Shown here: positions 1 through 8,911 of the stretch, in pieces
Position numbering within the stretch: the first letter of the stretch is position 1
Layout of the letters: every line of letters begins with the position of its first letter
Assembly: GCA_041392855.1 (NCBI GenBank)
Contig: JAWKLD010000001.1
Span: 544,001 to 608,000, forward strand
Direction: 5' to 3'
Length of the DNA stretch: 64,000 bases
Source of the DNA: Flavipsychrobacter sp.
Lineage (GTDB): Bacteria; Bacteroidota; Bacteroidia; Chitinophagales; Chitinophagaceae
Position numbers and translations under genes: made by a program
Notes under the pieces: generated by a model
Told to the model about the DNA's origin: nothing
Seen by the model: the letters and a program-made list of their open reading frames with translations, nothing else
Databases searched by the model: none

Positions 1-674
1 CCCTTACAGGGGCGGGTATAAGTGCAGAAAGTGGATTGAAGACCTTTCGTGATAGTGATGGACTATGGGAAGGTTATGATGTAATGGAGGTAGCCACCCC
101 CGAAGCATGGGCAAAAAATCCTGAATTGGTACTGGACTTCTATAATATGCGTAGAAGAAATGTAGCTGATGCCATACCTAATAAAGCACATGAGGTGCTT
201 GCCGAGCTGGAAGCTCATTTTGATGTACATATTGTTACCCAAAACATAGACGACCTTCACGAGCAGGCAGGCTCTACTAACGTGCTGCATTTGCATGGAG
301 AGATATTCAAAGCCAGAAGTGAGAGTAATGAATCTCTAATATTCCCCATGTATAGAGATATGTACTTGGGAGAGATGGCTATGGATGGGTCGAGGTTGAG
401 GCCACATATAGTATGGTTTGGTGAGCCTGTGCCTATGATAGAGGAGGCTGTGCCGATCATGTCGGCAGCAGATGTGTTCGTTTTGGTTGGTACTTCTCTT
501 GCTGTATATCCTGCGGCTGGTTTGGTAGATTATGTACCCGATAGGGTAGATAAATATGTATTGGATAAGGTGATACCTTCTGTGGGTAGGTATAATAATG
601 TCATCAAGATAGAGAAACCTGCTACAGAGGGAGCTCTGCTTTTGAAAGAAGCGCTTTTGGCAGGTCTACAGTAG
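1..674 (+). CDS. Sir2-family NAD-dependent protein deacylase, 5' end outside window
   Basis: NAD-dependent lysine deacylase (sirtuin), cytoplasmic. The reading frame is already open at base 3, and an NAD-binding GAGISAESGLKTFR motif is read before any credible start codon, so the true start lies upstream of the window. Also seen are TQNIDDLHEQAG (NAD/ribose site), HLHGE with the catalytic histidine, and the WFGEPVP motif. Between HGE and WFGE there is no cysteine at all, so the four-Cys zinc site of classical sirtuins is absent. From memory this holds for a bacterial CobB-like subgroup common in Bacteroidota, so it need not mean loss of function. The 3' end overlaps the convergent downstream gene by 53 bases. 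Family call is firm; acyl specificity is not known. Confidence 0.9.
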   Translation, partial: LTGAGISAESGLKTFRDSDGLWEGYDVMEVATPEAWAKNPELVLDFYNMRRRNVADAIPNKAHEVLAELEAHFDVHIVTQNIDDLHEQAGSTNVLHLHGEIFKARSESNESLIFPMYRDMYLGEMAMDGSRLRPHIVWFGEPVPMIEEAVPIMSAADVFVLVGTSLAVYPAAGLVDYVPDRVDKYVLDKVIPSVGRYNNVIKIEKPATEGALLLKEALLAGLQ

Positions 675-1851
675 CTACCGAGGCAAAGTTTTCAGCCAGT
701 ACATATACAAAGGCAGGCAGTAACTGTAATATCAATCTGTCTTGAGAGGTAGCCAAGTGCCATTCCAGATCGTGTGGGCTAATGAGGTACACAGACATTA
801 ACGTGAGGCATATACACAGTACCATAACTAGTTGTTTCCACTGTATCTTTTTCCATCTTACTATAGCTAATAAGAGGAAGAGTATACCTGCATATTGCAC
901 CGACTTAAAGTGAAGGTTTAGGTTGCCTACAAAGCTTTGGTATATCATGCTATACCTGCTTGTGTCGCTTAGTAGCTCCCAAATAGGCCTTCTTTCTTCC
1001 GAAAGTAAATCATTAGGTGTGCTGTATAAAGTCTTGAATAATAATAGTATAAGTGCTGGTAGTATTAAGCCAATAATAGATAGCTTTCTATGCTCCTTGC
1101 TAAAAAACTGCTTTAAGTGAAATAGCAGTATAAAGCCTGCAAATACGATTCCTTCGTTCTTGGTCCACATGCAAAGACCTGTGAACAGGGCAGCAGTAAG
1201 TATAAGTTTTGGGTTGTGGCGGCTATTATTCAGGGCTATTAGCGCGATCAAAAAGAAAAGGGATAGTAGGGTATCTGCAAGTTGAGATACACCAATATAG
1301 ACGAAGTGAACATTGGTACATAGTAAAAGTAGGGCTATCCCTGCTATTATGATATTCTTCTTATACGTCTCTGTATATATTAGTACTGGTATAGAAATGG
1401 TTGTTAACAGGTGAATGCCATAGGCTGCCACCCAGTAATTGGCACGAGGTAGCAAATGTTTGAAATAAGCCAGTATACCCGGTAGGGCAAAAGGGTAGTC
1501 GGGGTGCGCGCCATTGCTATTATTGAAGAGTAGCTTCCAGTCTTCAGGGCTAGCTAAGTATACTGTGTGTAAGTTCCATATCGCCCAAGCATCCCATAAG
1601 CCATGTTTTTCTGCCAGCTCTAGCGATTGGTCTACTAATAAATAGCAACCAATAGCAGCAATGCCTATTACAATAAGGTTGTTCTTTTCGATGTTTTTTT
1701 CTCCTTTATAAAACAGGAATGCACCTAAAGTGATACTTGAGATAGTGGTAATTAGTACAGGTATGGCTAGTAGTAGACAGCAAAAATAGAGTAGGCTGCT
1801 TAGGCCTAACCACATCCATAATTTTATGATATTTAGTGAGCCGCTACTCAT
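622..1851 (-). CDS. Multi-span membrane protein, GT-C glycosyltransferase-like
   Basis: 409 aa, strongly hydrophobic with roughly nine to ten predicted membrane segments, and short loops holding most charged residues. An early loop with WDAWAIWN and AHPDYPFALPG, followed by alternating helices, resembles membrane glycosyltransferases of the GT-C fold (GT39/PMT-like) that use polyprenyl-phosphate sugars. I cannot assign a substrate. The start ATG overlaps the stop of the preceding small gene by four bases (ATGA), implying translational coupling. Its 3' end runs 53 bases into the convergent Sir2 gene. It is probably co-transcribed with the upstream 124-aa gene and perhaps ftsY. The alternative is a generic polytopic protein of unknown function. 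Confidence 0.6.
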   Translation of the reverse strand: MSSGSLNIIKLWMWLGLSSLLYFCCLLLAIPVLITTISSITLGAFLFYKGEKNIEKNNLIVIGIAAIGCYLLVDQSLELAEKHGLWDAWAIWNLHTVYLASPEDWKLLFNNSNGAHPDYPFALPGILAYFKHLLPRANYWVAAYGIHLLTTISIPVLIYTETYKKNIIIAGIALLLLCTNVHFVYIGVSQLADTLLSLFFLIALIALNNSRHNPKLILTAALFTGLCMWTKNEGIVFAGFILLFHLKQFFSKEHRKLSIIGLILPALILLLFKTLYSTPNDLLSEERRPIWELLSDTSRYSMIYQSFVGNLNLHFKSVQYAGILFLLLAIVRWKKIQWKQLVMVLCICLTLMSVYLISPHDLEWHLATSQDRLILQLLPAFVYVLAENFASVATVDLPKALLSKAELPL

Positions 1852-2222
1852 TTATTGGTAGATAAGATATAGTAATAGCTACCTGTTTTATATTCAATTA
1901 CTATATTAGGTAGTGTTGTGTAACTATTTGAATTGTATGTTATTGTGTCTATTATCGTTAACAGTGTGTCTAAAGTAGCATTCTTATCCATTACCAAGTT
2001 TCTAGGAGCTAGCAAATATCTGGCTCTGGTAAATACGTCTTGGTTCACCTGCTGTGTATCGTAATAGATAAAGGAATTTTCAGGTAGTAATTTAGCTATG
2101 GGATCTAGTCCTATAGCTAGTGTGTCCATAAGGTCGGGTTTATCCTTATGTTGCTCCTGAAACAAGTAAGTAGCAATAGCTGAACTTACTAAAAGTAGTA
2201 TGATAACAAAGTACCCTTTCAT
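1848..2222 (-). CDS. Small membrane-anchored protein of unknown function
   Basis: 124 aa. I do not recognise the family. It begins with a lysine and a hydrophobic stretch of about 17 residues (signal anchor or signal peptide), followed by a polar domain rich in T, Y and N that would face the periplasm. It lies 44 bases after ftsY and overlaps the following membrane glycosyltransferase-like gene by four bases. A role as a partner subunit of that membrane protein is the simplest inference from coupling. Confidence 0.6.
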   Translation of the reverse strand: MKGYFVIILLLVSSAIATYLFQEQHKDKPDLMDTLAIGLDPIAKLLPENSFIYYDTQQVNQDVFTRARYLLAPRNLVMDKNATLDTLLTIIDTITYNSNSYTTLPNIVIEYKTGSYYYILSTNK

Positions 2223-2266
2223 GCCGACATGAAAGATACAGATTCGCTAATGATTATTGAAAAGAC

Positions 2267-3244
2267 TTATTTGTTCAAGCTAAATAAAGTATCAACAAAT
2301 TCAGCTTTGTTGAATACTTGAAGGTCTTCCATTTTTTCGCCTACGCCTATGAACTTAACAGGTATCTTAAACTCATTGGCAATAGCCAGTACCACGCCTC
2401 CTTTAGCAGTACCGTCTAGTTTGGTAACAGCAATAGAGTTGACATTAGTAGCTGCGGTAAATTGCTTAGCCTGCTCCAATGCATTTTGCCCTGTGCTGCC
2501 ATCAAGTACCAACAATACCTCGTGTGGTGCATCTGGTAGTTTCTTGCCTATTACACGTCTTATTTTGCTTAGTTCTTCCATCAGGCCTGCTTTATTGTGC
2601 AAACGTCCTGCGGTGTCTATGATCACAATATCAGATTCTCTTGCTATAGCACTTTGTACGGCATCGAAGGCTACAGAGCTAGGGTCGCTACCCATTTCTT
2701 TTTTCACAATAGGTACATCAACACGGTCGCTCCAAATAGTGAGCTGGTCTACAGCTGCAGCTCTAAAGGTATCGGCAGCGCCTAATAATACCTTTTTGCC
2801 ATTCTTTTTATAGTTATATGCCAGCTTGCCAATAGTAGTTGTTTTACCTACACCGTTAACACCAACCACAAGTAATACATAGGGTTGCTTGTCTTTAGGT
2901 AGGTCAAAGGTTTCAAAGTCGTTACTAGGGGCATCAGTAAGCATGCCCATTATCTCTTCTTGCAGTATGTCGTTAAGCTGTGCTGTGCCTAGGTATTTAT
3001 CTTTAGATACACGGGCTTCAATACGCTCAATGATGTCTACAGTTGTTTTAATGCCAACATCAGCTGTTACCAGAGCTTCTTCCAGGCTATCTAAAACCTC
3101 ATCATCTACTTTGTCTTTACCGGCAATAGCCTTGGTCAACTTAGAGAAGAAACCTTCTTTGGTTTTCTTTAGCCCTTCGTCAAGTGCTTCTTTTTGTACT
3201 TCTTGCTCTTTGCTCCTTTTGAAGAGCTTGTCAAAAATTCCCAT
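2267..3244 (-). CDS. ftsY: Signal recognition particle receptor FtsY
   Basis: SRP receptor GTPase at the inner membrane; pairs with Ffh and SRP RNA to deliver nascent membrane proteins to SecYEG. 325 aa with a short charged N-terminal region in place of the long acidic A domain of E. coli FtsY, then the NG domain. Visible motifs are GVNGVGKTTTIGKLA (P-loop G1), DTFRAAAVDQL (G2 region), DTAGR (G3), TKLDGTAKGG (G4/closing loop) and GVGEKMEDLQVF near the C-terminus. The ATG start gives the usual MGIFDKLF opening. The SRP RNA gene is also in this window, near 61.3 kb. Confidence 0.97.
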   Translation of the reverse strand: MGIFDKLFKRSKEQEVQKEALDEGLKKTKEGFFSKLTKAIAGKDKVDDEVLDSLEEALVTADVGIKTTVDIIERIEARVSKDKYLGTAQLNDILQEEIMGMLTDAPSNDFETFDLPKDKQPYVLLVVGVNGVGKTTTIGKLAYNYKKNGKKVLLGAADTFRAAAVDQLTIWSDRVDVPIVKKEMGSDPSSVAFDAVQSAIARESDIVIIDTAGRLHNKAGLMEELSKIRRVIGKKLPDAPHEVLLVLDGSTGQNALEQAKQFTAATNVNSIAVTKLDGTAKGGVVLAIANEFKIPVKFIGVGEKMEDLQVFNKAEFVDTLFSLNK

Positions 3245-3314
3245 AGGTAAATGAGTGTCTAAATAATCAATTCAGACCGTGAAATTACATTTTTAGCTTG
3301 TATAATTTCTGTTA

Positions 3315-3348
3315 AAGAAAAAGACCGAGAAATTACTCTCGGTCTTTA
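3315..3348 (-). terminator. Rho-independent terminator of isocitrate dehydrogenase
   Basis: A 10-bp stem AAAGACCGAG / CTCGGTCTTT with an 8-base loop lies just after the stop of the isocitrate dehydrogenase gene. Read on the minus strand it is followed by a T-rich tail. Confidence 0.85.
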
Positions 3349-3367
3349 AACATATAGGTTATAAAAT

Positions 3368-4591
3368 TTAAGCCAATTTAGCTTGTAAGTTCTTGTCTAG
3401 TGCTGCAAGGAACTCTTCAGTATATACATAATGGTCTTTGCTTACTTGGCTACCATGTATGCATACTGCGAGGTCTTTGGTCATGATACCGCTTTCTACA
3501 GTTTCTATACAAACTTGCTCCAATTTAGTACAGAAATCTATAAGTGCTTGGTTATCATCTAGTTTGCCTCTGAAGGCTAAACCTCTTGTCCATGCGAATA
3601 TTGATGCAATTGGGTTGGTAGAAGTTGGTTTGCCTTCTTGGTGCTGGCGGTAGTGGCGTGTAACCGTACCGTGTGCTGCCTCTGCTTCCATCGTTTTACC
3701 ATCAGGAGTAACTAGGGTAGAGGTCATCAAACCTAGAGAACCAAAACCTTGTGCTACAGTATCACTCTGTACGTCACCATCATAGTTCTTACATGCCCAA
3801 ACAAAGTTGCCGTTCCATTTCAATGCAGCAGCTACCATGTCATCTATCAATCGGTGCTCGTAAGTAAGACCGTTTTTCTCAAACTCAGCTTTGAATTCGT
3901 TTTGGTATACTTCTTCAAATATATCTTTGAAACGACCATCGTACTTTTTAAGAATAGTATTCTTGGTAGACATGTACAAAGGCCATCCTTTAGATAATGC
4001 TTGGTTGAAGCAAGAGCGTGCAAAACCATAGATAGACTTATCTGTATTGTACATAGCTAGTGCCACGCCATCACCTTCAAAGTTGTATACCTCGTGCTCT
4101 ACAGTATTACCATCCTCACCCTCAAACTTGATAGTAAGTTTACCCTTACCTTTTATCACCATGTCTGTAGCTCTATATTGGTCTCCAAATGCGTGACGAC
4201 CAATGCAGATAGGAGCAGTCCAGTTAGGAACTAGTCTTGGAACGTTTTGTATAACGATAGGTTCGCGGAAAACAGTACCGTCCAAAATATTACGGATAGT
4301 ACCATTAGGGCTACGCCACATTTGCTTTAGCTTGAATTCTTCTACACGTTGCTCGTCAGGAGTAATGGTAGCACATTTGATACCTACACCGTATTTCTTA
4401 ATAGCGTTTGCTGCATCAACAGTTACCTGATCATCTGTTGCGTCTCTATGCTCAACACCCAGATCGTAGTATTTAATATCTAGGTCTAGATATGGAAGTA
4501 TTAGTTTGTCTTTAATGAACTTCCATATGATTCTGGTCATTTCATCACCATCCAACTCTACTACAGGATTGGCTACTTTGATTTTACTCAT
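3368..4591 (-). CDS. icd: NADP-dependent isocitrate dehydrogenase (eukaryote-like homodimeric type)
   Basis: Oxidative decarboxylation of isocitrate to 2-oxoglutarate with NADPH production, TCA cycle, cytoplasm. 407 aa, the usual length of the type II (mitochondrial/cytosolic-like) NADP-IDH. Visible features are the N-terminal VELDGDEMTRIIW segment, a CATITPDEQRV region, the RSPNGTIRNILDGTVFREPI substrate segment, a DDMVAAALKW segment carrying metal-binding aspartate, and EAAHGTVTRHYR near the coenzyme site. Monocistronic: its own terminator follows, and a TACTTTTG -7-like element (minus strand, 4626-4633) lies 35 bases upstream of the start. Confidence 0.95.
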   Translation of the reverse strand: MSKIKVANPVVELDGDEMTRIIWKFIKDKLILPYLDLDIKYYDLGVEHRDATDDQVTVDAANAIKKYGVGIKCATITPDEQRVEEFKLKQMWRSPNGTIRNILDGTVFREPIVIQNVPRLVPNWTAPICIGRHAFGDQYRATDMVIKGKGKLTIKFEGEDGNTVEHEVYNFEGDGVALAMYNTDKSIYGFARSCFNQALSKGWPLYMSTKNTILKKYDGRFKDIFEEVYQNEFKAEFEKNGLTYEHRLIDDMVAAALKWNGNFVWACKNYDGDVQSDTVAQGFGSLGLMTSTLVTPDGKTMEAEAAHGTVTRHYRQHQEGKPTSTNPIASIFAWTRGLAFRGKLDDNQALIDFCTKLEQVCIETVESGIMTKDLAVCIHGSQVSKDHYVYTEEFLAALDKNLQAKLA

Positions 4592-4625
4592 ATTTATTGA
4601 TTGTAATTTTTTTTACTTGGTGGGT

Positions 4626-4633
4626 CAAAAGTA
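4626..4633 (-). promoter_or_regulatory. Putative -7 promoter element for isocitrate dehydrogenase
   Basis: Reads TACTTTTG on the minus strand, matching the Bacteroidota TAnnTTTG consensus, 35 bases from the ATG. No clear TTTG was seen at the expected -33 distance, so support is partial. Confidence 0.45.
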
Positions 4634-4673
4634 ATAAAATCCCAAACGTAAAACACATACAGGTTATTAGAAT

Positions 4674-4706
4674 AAAAAAAGGCGCTGCAACTAGCAACGC
4701 CTTTTT
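4674..4706 (-). terminator. Terminator of the six-Ig-domain T9SS gene
   Basis: Stem AAAAGGCG-TGC / GCA-CGCCTTTT with one C/A mismatch and a five-base loop, lying directly after the stop of the minus-strand gene and flanked by A/T runs in both directions. Confidence 0.75.
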
Positions 4707-4721
4707 ATGTGTAATGTGTTA

Positions 4722-6809
4722 TTATAGTTTGGTAAACCTAATTGGTTGTAAACTAATTACTTGGCTCTTGAAAATGACTGTATAAATACCTGATGTCATA
4801 TTATTGGTCTCAAGAGTCGTTTGTTTGTTTAGTTGCCCTTTATAAACAGTTTTACCCATATTGTTTATAACTATAAAGTCAACAGGTTCTGTCAAGCTAG
4901 TTGTTAGTGTTATTTCATTGCCTGTTGCAGGGTTAGGGTATAATGCAACTTTATTATTTGCGTTCAAATTGCTAACTGATAATGGAGGAGCAACATTTAA
5001 CGTTGCTGCACTAGTAGGAGCGCCTGTGAAGGAGCAGCTTGGAAGACCTTTGATCATACAACGGAATAAGAAACCGTCCTGTCCCATCGAAACATTAGAT
5101 ACAGTAAGTTTTGTTGTTTGTGTTCCACTGTATATGGCATTATTGTTAATGTTAGAATAGTTGCTGCCATCAGCACTTGCCTGCCATTGGTAGTATATTC
5201 CTGTTCCTTTACCTTCTGCTTCAAAGCTAGCATTCTGACCTTGAATTACAGCAACATTTGTTGGTGAGCTCACCACCTCAGGTTTGTAAAGAATGTTAGC
5301 CTTTATGTTTTCAGTAGTGTCACTTTTACAAGTACCATTTACAATACAACGTATATACTGCCCTTGAAGACTTTTTGGTGTATTGTTGATAGCTAACATA
5401 TTAGTTTTTTCTCCTGAGTAGGTAGCATTGTTCACGATGTCTTTGAAACCTGTTCCATCGTTTCTTTGCCATTGATATTTTAGTCCTGCTCCGTTCGAAT
5501 TGATCATTACTGTAGATAGTTTTCCTTCACAAAATGTATCAGCAGCAATATTAGTAAGCACTTGTGTAGTCAATAGTATTTCCAACTGTCCGTAGCTCGA
5601 TACACCATCAGGGCTACAAGTACCTGATACGATACAACGGTATTTATTACCATTATATGATGTCGGTGGATTTTTTAGTTTAAGTACACTTGTAGTTACA
5701 TCGCTATATATAGTGTTGTTAGAAAGGTTGCTGAAGCTACCTGTACCGTTGTCTACTTGCCATTGGTAAGTTGGGTTAGTACCAGTAGCCGCTACATGAA
5801 ATTGCGTATTCTCCCCTTCACAAATAGTGCTGTGTGCCGGTTGTTTAGTAACAACGGGTAGGTAGTTAATAGTTAAAGTAGCATCATTAGAAGTTTCGCT
5901 AGGATTACATTTTCCTGTTACTACACATCTGTATTGATAACCGTTCAATGTACCGTTAGCAGTGATGTTTAGCTTATTGGTAGTAGCACCACTGTAAGTA
6001 CTATTGTTGATAATATTCTTATATCCTGTACCATTATCTTCTTGCCATTGGTAAGAAAGTGTTGTGCCTGTTGCAGCAATAGAAAAACTAGTACCTGCAT
6101 TTTCACAAGTAGTTTTATCACTCGGTTGTGTTGTAATAGTAGGAGGGAGATCAATGTTTAGTACTGCCGATGAAGACTGTGCTACAGGTGCACATTTGCC
6201 AGAAACCACACATCTGTACTTATTGTTGTTAAGTGTAGCTGTTGCTGTTGTAATGCTTAATGTGTTTGTCGTAGCGTTACTATAAACGCCGGTGTTGCTT
6301 ATATCTGTCCAGCCGCTACCATCATCTACCTGCCATTGGTAGCTTATATCTTTACCTACTGCAGCAATAGAAAAAGAAGTGTTGTCATTCAAGCATATTC
6401 TTGAATTGCTAGGATTGTTAGTAATGTTTGGTACTTCATAAACGGTCAAAGTAGCCATATTGGAGTTGATGGAGTTAGTACCCGCATCAGTTAGCACACA
6501 TCTATAGTTATACCCGGCTTGAGCTATGCTAAGATTCATTATTCCAAGAGTGGCTGTATTTGTTCCACTGTACTGTCCTGCGTTTGATAATGTAGTCCAT
6601 CCTGTTCCGTCGTTTACCTCCCATTGATAAGTGGTTACACCGTTTGCGGTAATGCCAAAAGTAGTGCCACTATTTTCACATGCTTTCTGGTCTGCAGGGT
6701 GTGCAATGATAGTTGGTGTTTGTGCCCAAGAGTTGATAGAGAAAAACAAAAAGCCCAGGGCTAAAAGTAGGCTATGTTTTTTTGCGTCTAGTTTAGATCT
6801 AGCAATCAT
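4722..6809 (-). CDS. Secreted protein with six Ig-like repeats and T9SS type A sorting domain
   Basis: 695 aa. The start was placed at the ATG preceding a normal signal peptide (MIARSKL..., hydrophobic core, SWAQ cleavage), 28 codons inside the longest frame. After the signal come six tandem domains of about 95 residues, each with a first Cys near the strand-B position, a YQWQ or YQWE core, a YSG/YSN turn and a YRC second Cys, often followed by a G-K-C pair. These are Ig-like folds of the kind found in Bacteroidota surface proteins. The last roughly 85 residues hold LYPNPATGNE and a GIYTV strand, a T9SS C-terminal signal, so the protein is exported and anchored at or released from the surface. 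The gene immediately upstream is a paralogue. Adhesin or matrix role is inference. Confidence 0.9.
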   Translation of the reverse strand: MIARSKLDAKKHSLLLALGFLFFSINSWAQTPTIIAHPADQKACENSGTTFGITANGVTTYQWEVNDGTGWTTLSNAGQYSGTNTATLGIMNLSIAQAGYNYRCVLTDAGTNSINSNMATLTVYEVPNITNNPSNSRICLNDNTSFSIAAVGKDISYQWQVDDGSGWTDISNTGVYSNATTNTLSITTATATLNNNKYRCVVSGKCAPVAQSSSAVLNIDLPPTITTQPSDKTTCENAGTSFSIAATGTTLSYQWQEDNGTGYKNIINNSTYSGATTNKLNITANGTLNGYQYRCVVTGKCNPSETSNDATLTINYLPVVTKQPAHSTICEGENTQFHVAATGTNPTYQWQVDNGTGSFSNLSNNTIYSDVTTSVLKLKNPPTSYNGNKYRCIVSGTCSPDGVSSYGQLEILLTTQVLTNIAADTFCEGKLSTVMINSNGAGLKYQWQRNDGTGFKDIVNNATYSGEKTNMLAINNTPKSLQGQYIRCIVNGTCKSDTTENIKANILYKPEVVSSPTNVAVIQGQNASFEAEGKGTGIYYQWQASADGSNYSNINNNAIYSGTQTTKLTVSNVSMGQDGFLFRCMIKGLPSCSFTGAPTSAATLNVAPPLSVSNLNANNKVALYPNPATGNEITLTTSLTEPVDFIVINNMGKTVYKGQLNKQTTLETNNMTSGIYTVIFKSQVISLQPIRFTKL

Positions 6810-6863
6810 AATGCTTGTGTTTCTTTTGAGAATTAAAGTATTGTAGCGTAAAAAAAATTTCGG

Positions 6864-6893
6864 CGAAGATAGGTATTGTGCATTGATAACCAA
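6864..6893 (-). promoter_or_regulatory. Putative promoter of the six-Ig T9SS gene
   Basis: Minus strand reads TTG, 19 bases, then TATCTTCG, a one-mismatch match to the Bacteroidota TTTG/TAnnTTTG pair, ending 54 bases before the chosen start codon. Confidence 0.5.
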
Positions 6894-6970
6894 TTGGTTA
6901 ACAAATTCGTAACATATGCCAAAAACTTTAAAAGCTATACCTATAATAGACGATGCTCAATAGAATATGT

Positions 6971-7002
6971 TAGTCATAGTTTTTACATAAAAGCTATGAC
7001 TA
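6971..7002. repeat. Intergenic inverted repeat (long hairpin)
   Basis: Arms TAGTCATAG (6971-6979) and CTATGACTA (6994-7002) are perfect, and the stem can extend through a T-G pair and four A-T pairs, leaving a loop of about four bases. No T-run fits a classical terminator. Role unknown. Confidence 0.6.
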
Positions 7003-7092
7003 TTTAACTGTTTTAACCAGAGGGTATTAAGGGGTTATGTTTAAAGTAACTTATAGTTGTTTGTAAATGATAGATGAGATTATCACTAATAA

Positions 7093-7122
7093 AAAAGGAG
7101 CAACATATGTGTTGCTCCTTTT
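7093..7122 (-). terminator. Terminator of the GEVED/Ig T9SS gene
   Basis: Perfect stem AAAAGGAGCAAC / GTTGCTCCTTTT extendable by one A-T pair, short loop, directly after the gene's stop and flanked by A/T runs. Confidence 0.9.
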
Positions 7123-7144
7123 AAAAACGTTTAGTTGTTATATA

Positions 7145-8845
7145 TTATAACTTAGAGAACTGTATTGAAGAAATTTTAGTTCCATTTTTATTTGTTACTT
7201 GGAATGTATAAACACCAGAACTCAAACCATCAATTGATATTGTTTTATTATGGTTTGCTGTATTTGGCAATTGACCTTCATAAACAGTTTTTCCTACTGT
7301 ATTGATTATTTTATAATTCAAATCTTTTGTAGCATTGTTTATAGTAACAGTTATTTCGTTACCTGAAGCAGGGTTAGGGTAAAGTTGAATACTGTTTTTA
7401 GTTGTTGTATTAGCGATATTCAATGGAGGTAATACATTAAGTATTGCAACAGAACTAGTGTCAGGGTCAGCAGCACAGTTGCCCTTACCTGATATGATAC
7501 AACGATAAGTAAATCCATTCTGAGCTTCAGAAACACTAGCTACTTTAAGAGAGTCATTATCAACACCTGAATAGATAGCATTGTTGTTAATGAAAGAATA
7601 CACGCCTTGATAACCTGCTTGCCATCTGTATGTAAGATTAAGCCCTTGTGCTTCTATTACAAATAGTGCATCACTGCCATGAATAACAGAAACATTTGGC
7701 GGATCTTTTACAACTTTTGGTAGAGGTTGAACTACTACTCTTATAGAGTCTGAAGTGTCTGCTTCGCAAGCACTTGATACGATACAACGTAGAATAGCAC
7801 CATCCATAGAAGCAGGTATCTGGCTAATAGCTAAACTATCACTAGTAGCACCACTATATACACCACCATTTACTACATCAACAAAAGAGCCTGCACCTTT
7901 TTGTAGTACTTGCCATTTGTAGCCTGATATTGCACCTGATGCACTAACACCAAATTTTGTTTGGATCTTTTCACATGTAGTAAGGTCTCCTGTTTGCTTA
8001 TTTACTTTAGCGTTAGCAATTACTGTTACTGTTGCAGGGTCACTAGTATCTTTAACACTAGCGCTGCAAGAACTACTCATGATACAACGAACGTTAGCAC
8101 CATCGATAGATGCAGGAAGCCCATTAATACTTAACATGCTTGTTGTAGCACCACTGAATGTACTGTTGTTGGTAATATCTGTAAAACCAGAACCGTTGTC
8201 TATTTGCCATTGGTAGCCACCAGCACCTGAAGCCGTTACTGAGAATGAAGCATTTTTGTTTTGACAACCCATACTATTTTGAGGCTGAGCAGAAACTGTA
8301 ATTGCATCACAAATATTTACTAGGTAGTCTTCTGTTTCTCCCCAAGTATAACCGCCACAAGCATCGTTAGCACCGTTACCCCAAGTAGATGATGGGTTGT
8401 ATTGACAACGAACTCTCATTCTTACATTGCTAGCCGCTGTAGCAGTTGTAGGAACGGTGAAAGTCCCTGATATTGATGTAGAAGAGTTAGACGCGTTTCC
8501 TGCAACTTCTTCACTGCTAGAGTATACGCCATCGTTATTGAAGTCGATCCAGATAGCGATACCTTCTGTCCATACACCAGGGTGGGTTGTGGTCCAGCTA
8601 ACTGTAGTACCTTTTACTAAACTTCTAACAGGTGTAGAATAAAACGTATACCCTGTTGACGAGTTTCCACAGTTTGGAGTAGGAGTAGTAGTTACACCTC
8701 CAAGTGTAAGTGATACTATCGCATCAGAATCCCAACAATATGAAGTAGGGGGAGGTGATGTTGTAGAGCATTGCGCTAAAATGTTATTAGAAAAAAATGA
8801 TGTTACCGCCAATAACATCGCATATTGTAGAAGTCTACTTTTCAT
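7145..8845 (-). CDS. Secreted GEVED-domain and Ig-repeat protein with T9SS type A sorting domain
   Basis: 566 aa. Signal peptide to about residue 25 (ILAQC). Residues about 97-178 form a GEVED-type domain: IWIDFNNDGVY opens it and WGETEDYLVNI closes it, a module typical of Bacteroidota exported proteins. Three Ig-like domains of about 95 residues follow, with the same Cys...YQW...YSG...RC pattern as the downstream neighbour. The C-terminal 90 residues contain LYPNPASGNE and a SGVYTF strand, a T9SS sorting signal. The two genes are adjacent, same strand and clearly paralogous, but each has its own terminator. Surface location is well supported; ligand unknown. Confidence 0.9.
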   Translation of the reverse strand: MKSRLLQYAMLLAVTSFFSNNILAQCSTTSPPPTSYCWDSDAIVSLTLGGVTTTPTPNCGNSSTGYTFYSTPVRSLVKGTTVSWTTTHPGVWTEGIAIWIDFNNDGVYSSSEEVAGNASNSSTSISGTFTVPTTATAASNVRMRVRCQYNPSSTWGNGANDACGGYTWGETEDYLVNICDAITVSAQPQNSMGCQNKNASFSVTASGAGGYQWQIDNGSGFTDITNNSTFSGATTSMLSINGLPASIDGANVRCIMSSSCSASVKDTSDPATVTVIANAKVNKQTGDLTTCEKIQTKFGVSASGAISGYKWQVLQKGAGSFVDVVNGGVYSGATSDSLAISQIPASMDGAILRCIVSSACEADTSDSIRVVVQPLPKVVKDPPNVSVIHGSDALFVIEAQGLNLTYRWQAGYQGVYSFINNNAIYSGVDNDSLKVASVSEAQNGFTYRCIISGKGNCAADPDTSSVAILNVLPPLNIANTTTKNSIQLYPNPASGNEITVTINNATKDLNYKIINTVGKTVYEGQLPNTANHNKTISIDGLSSGVYTFQVTNKNGTKISSIQFSKL

Positions 8846-8911
8846 AAAAAATTACTCTTTATTAAATCTGTGTGTAAGGTTATTTATATCTAATTTAACG
8901 ATATGAATTCA

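Larger units (their letters stand above)
6810..7144. other. Intergenic region of 335 bases with promoter, hairpin and terminator
   Basis: No coding potential seen. From the high-coordinate side it holds a terminator for the paralogous gene (7093-7122), an inverted repeat able to form a long hairpin (6971-7002) and a putative promoter for the six-Ig gene (6864-6893). The ORF-like extension upstream of 6809 overlaps this promoter, supporting the chosen start. Confidence 0.7.

Noticed and set aside
2349..2813. 154-aa open frame on the plus strand inside ftsY
   Set aside because: Antisense shadow of a conserved GTPase; Ser/Leu/Thr-rich with no domain.
6810..6893. 28-codon N-terminal extension of the six-Ig protein
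   Set aside because: It precedes a normal signal peptide and overlaps a putative promoter; the internal ATG at 6809 fits better.
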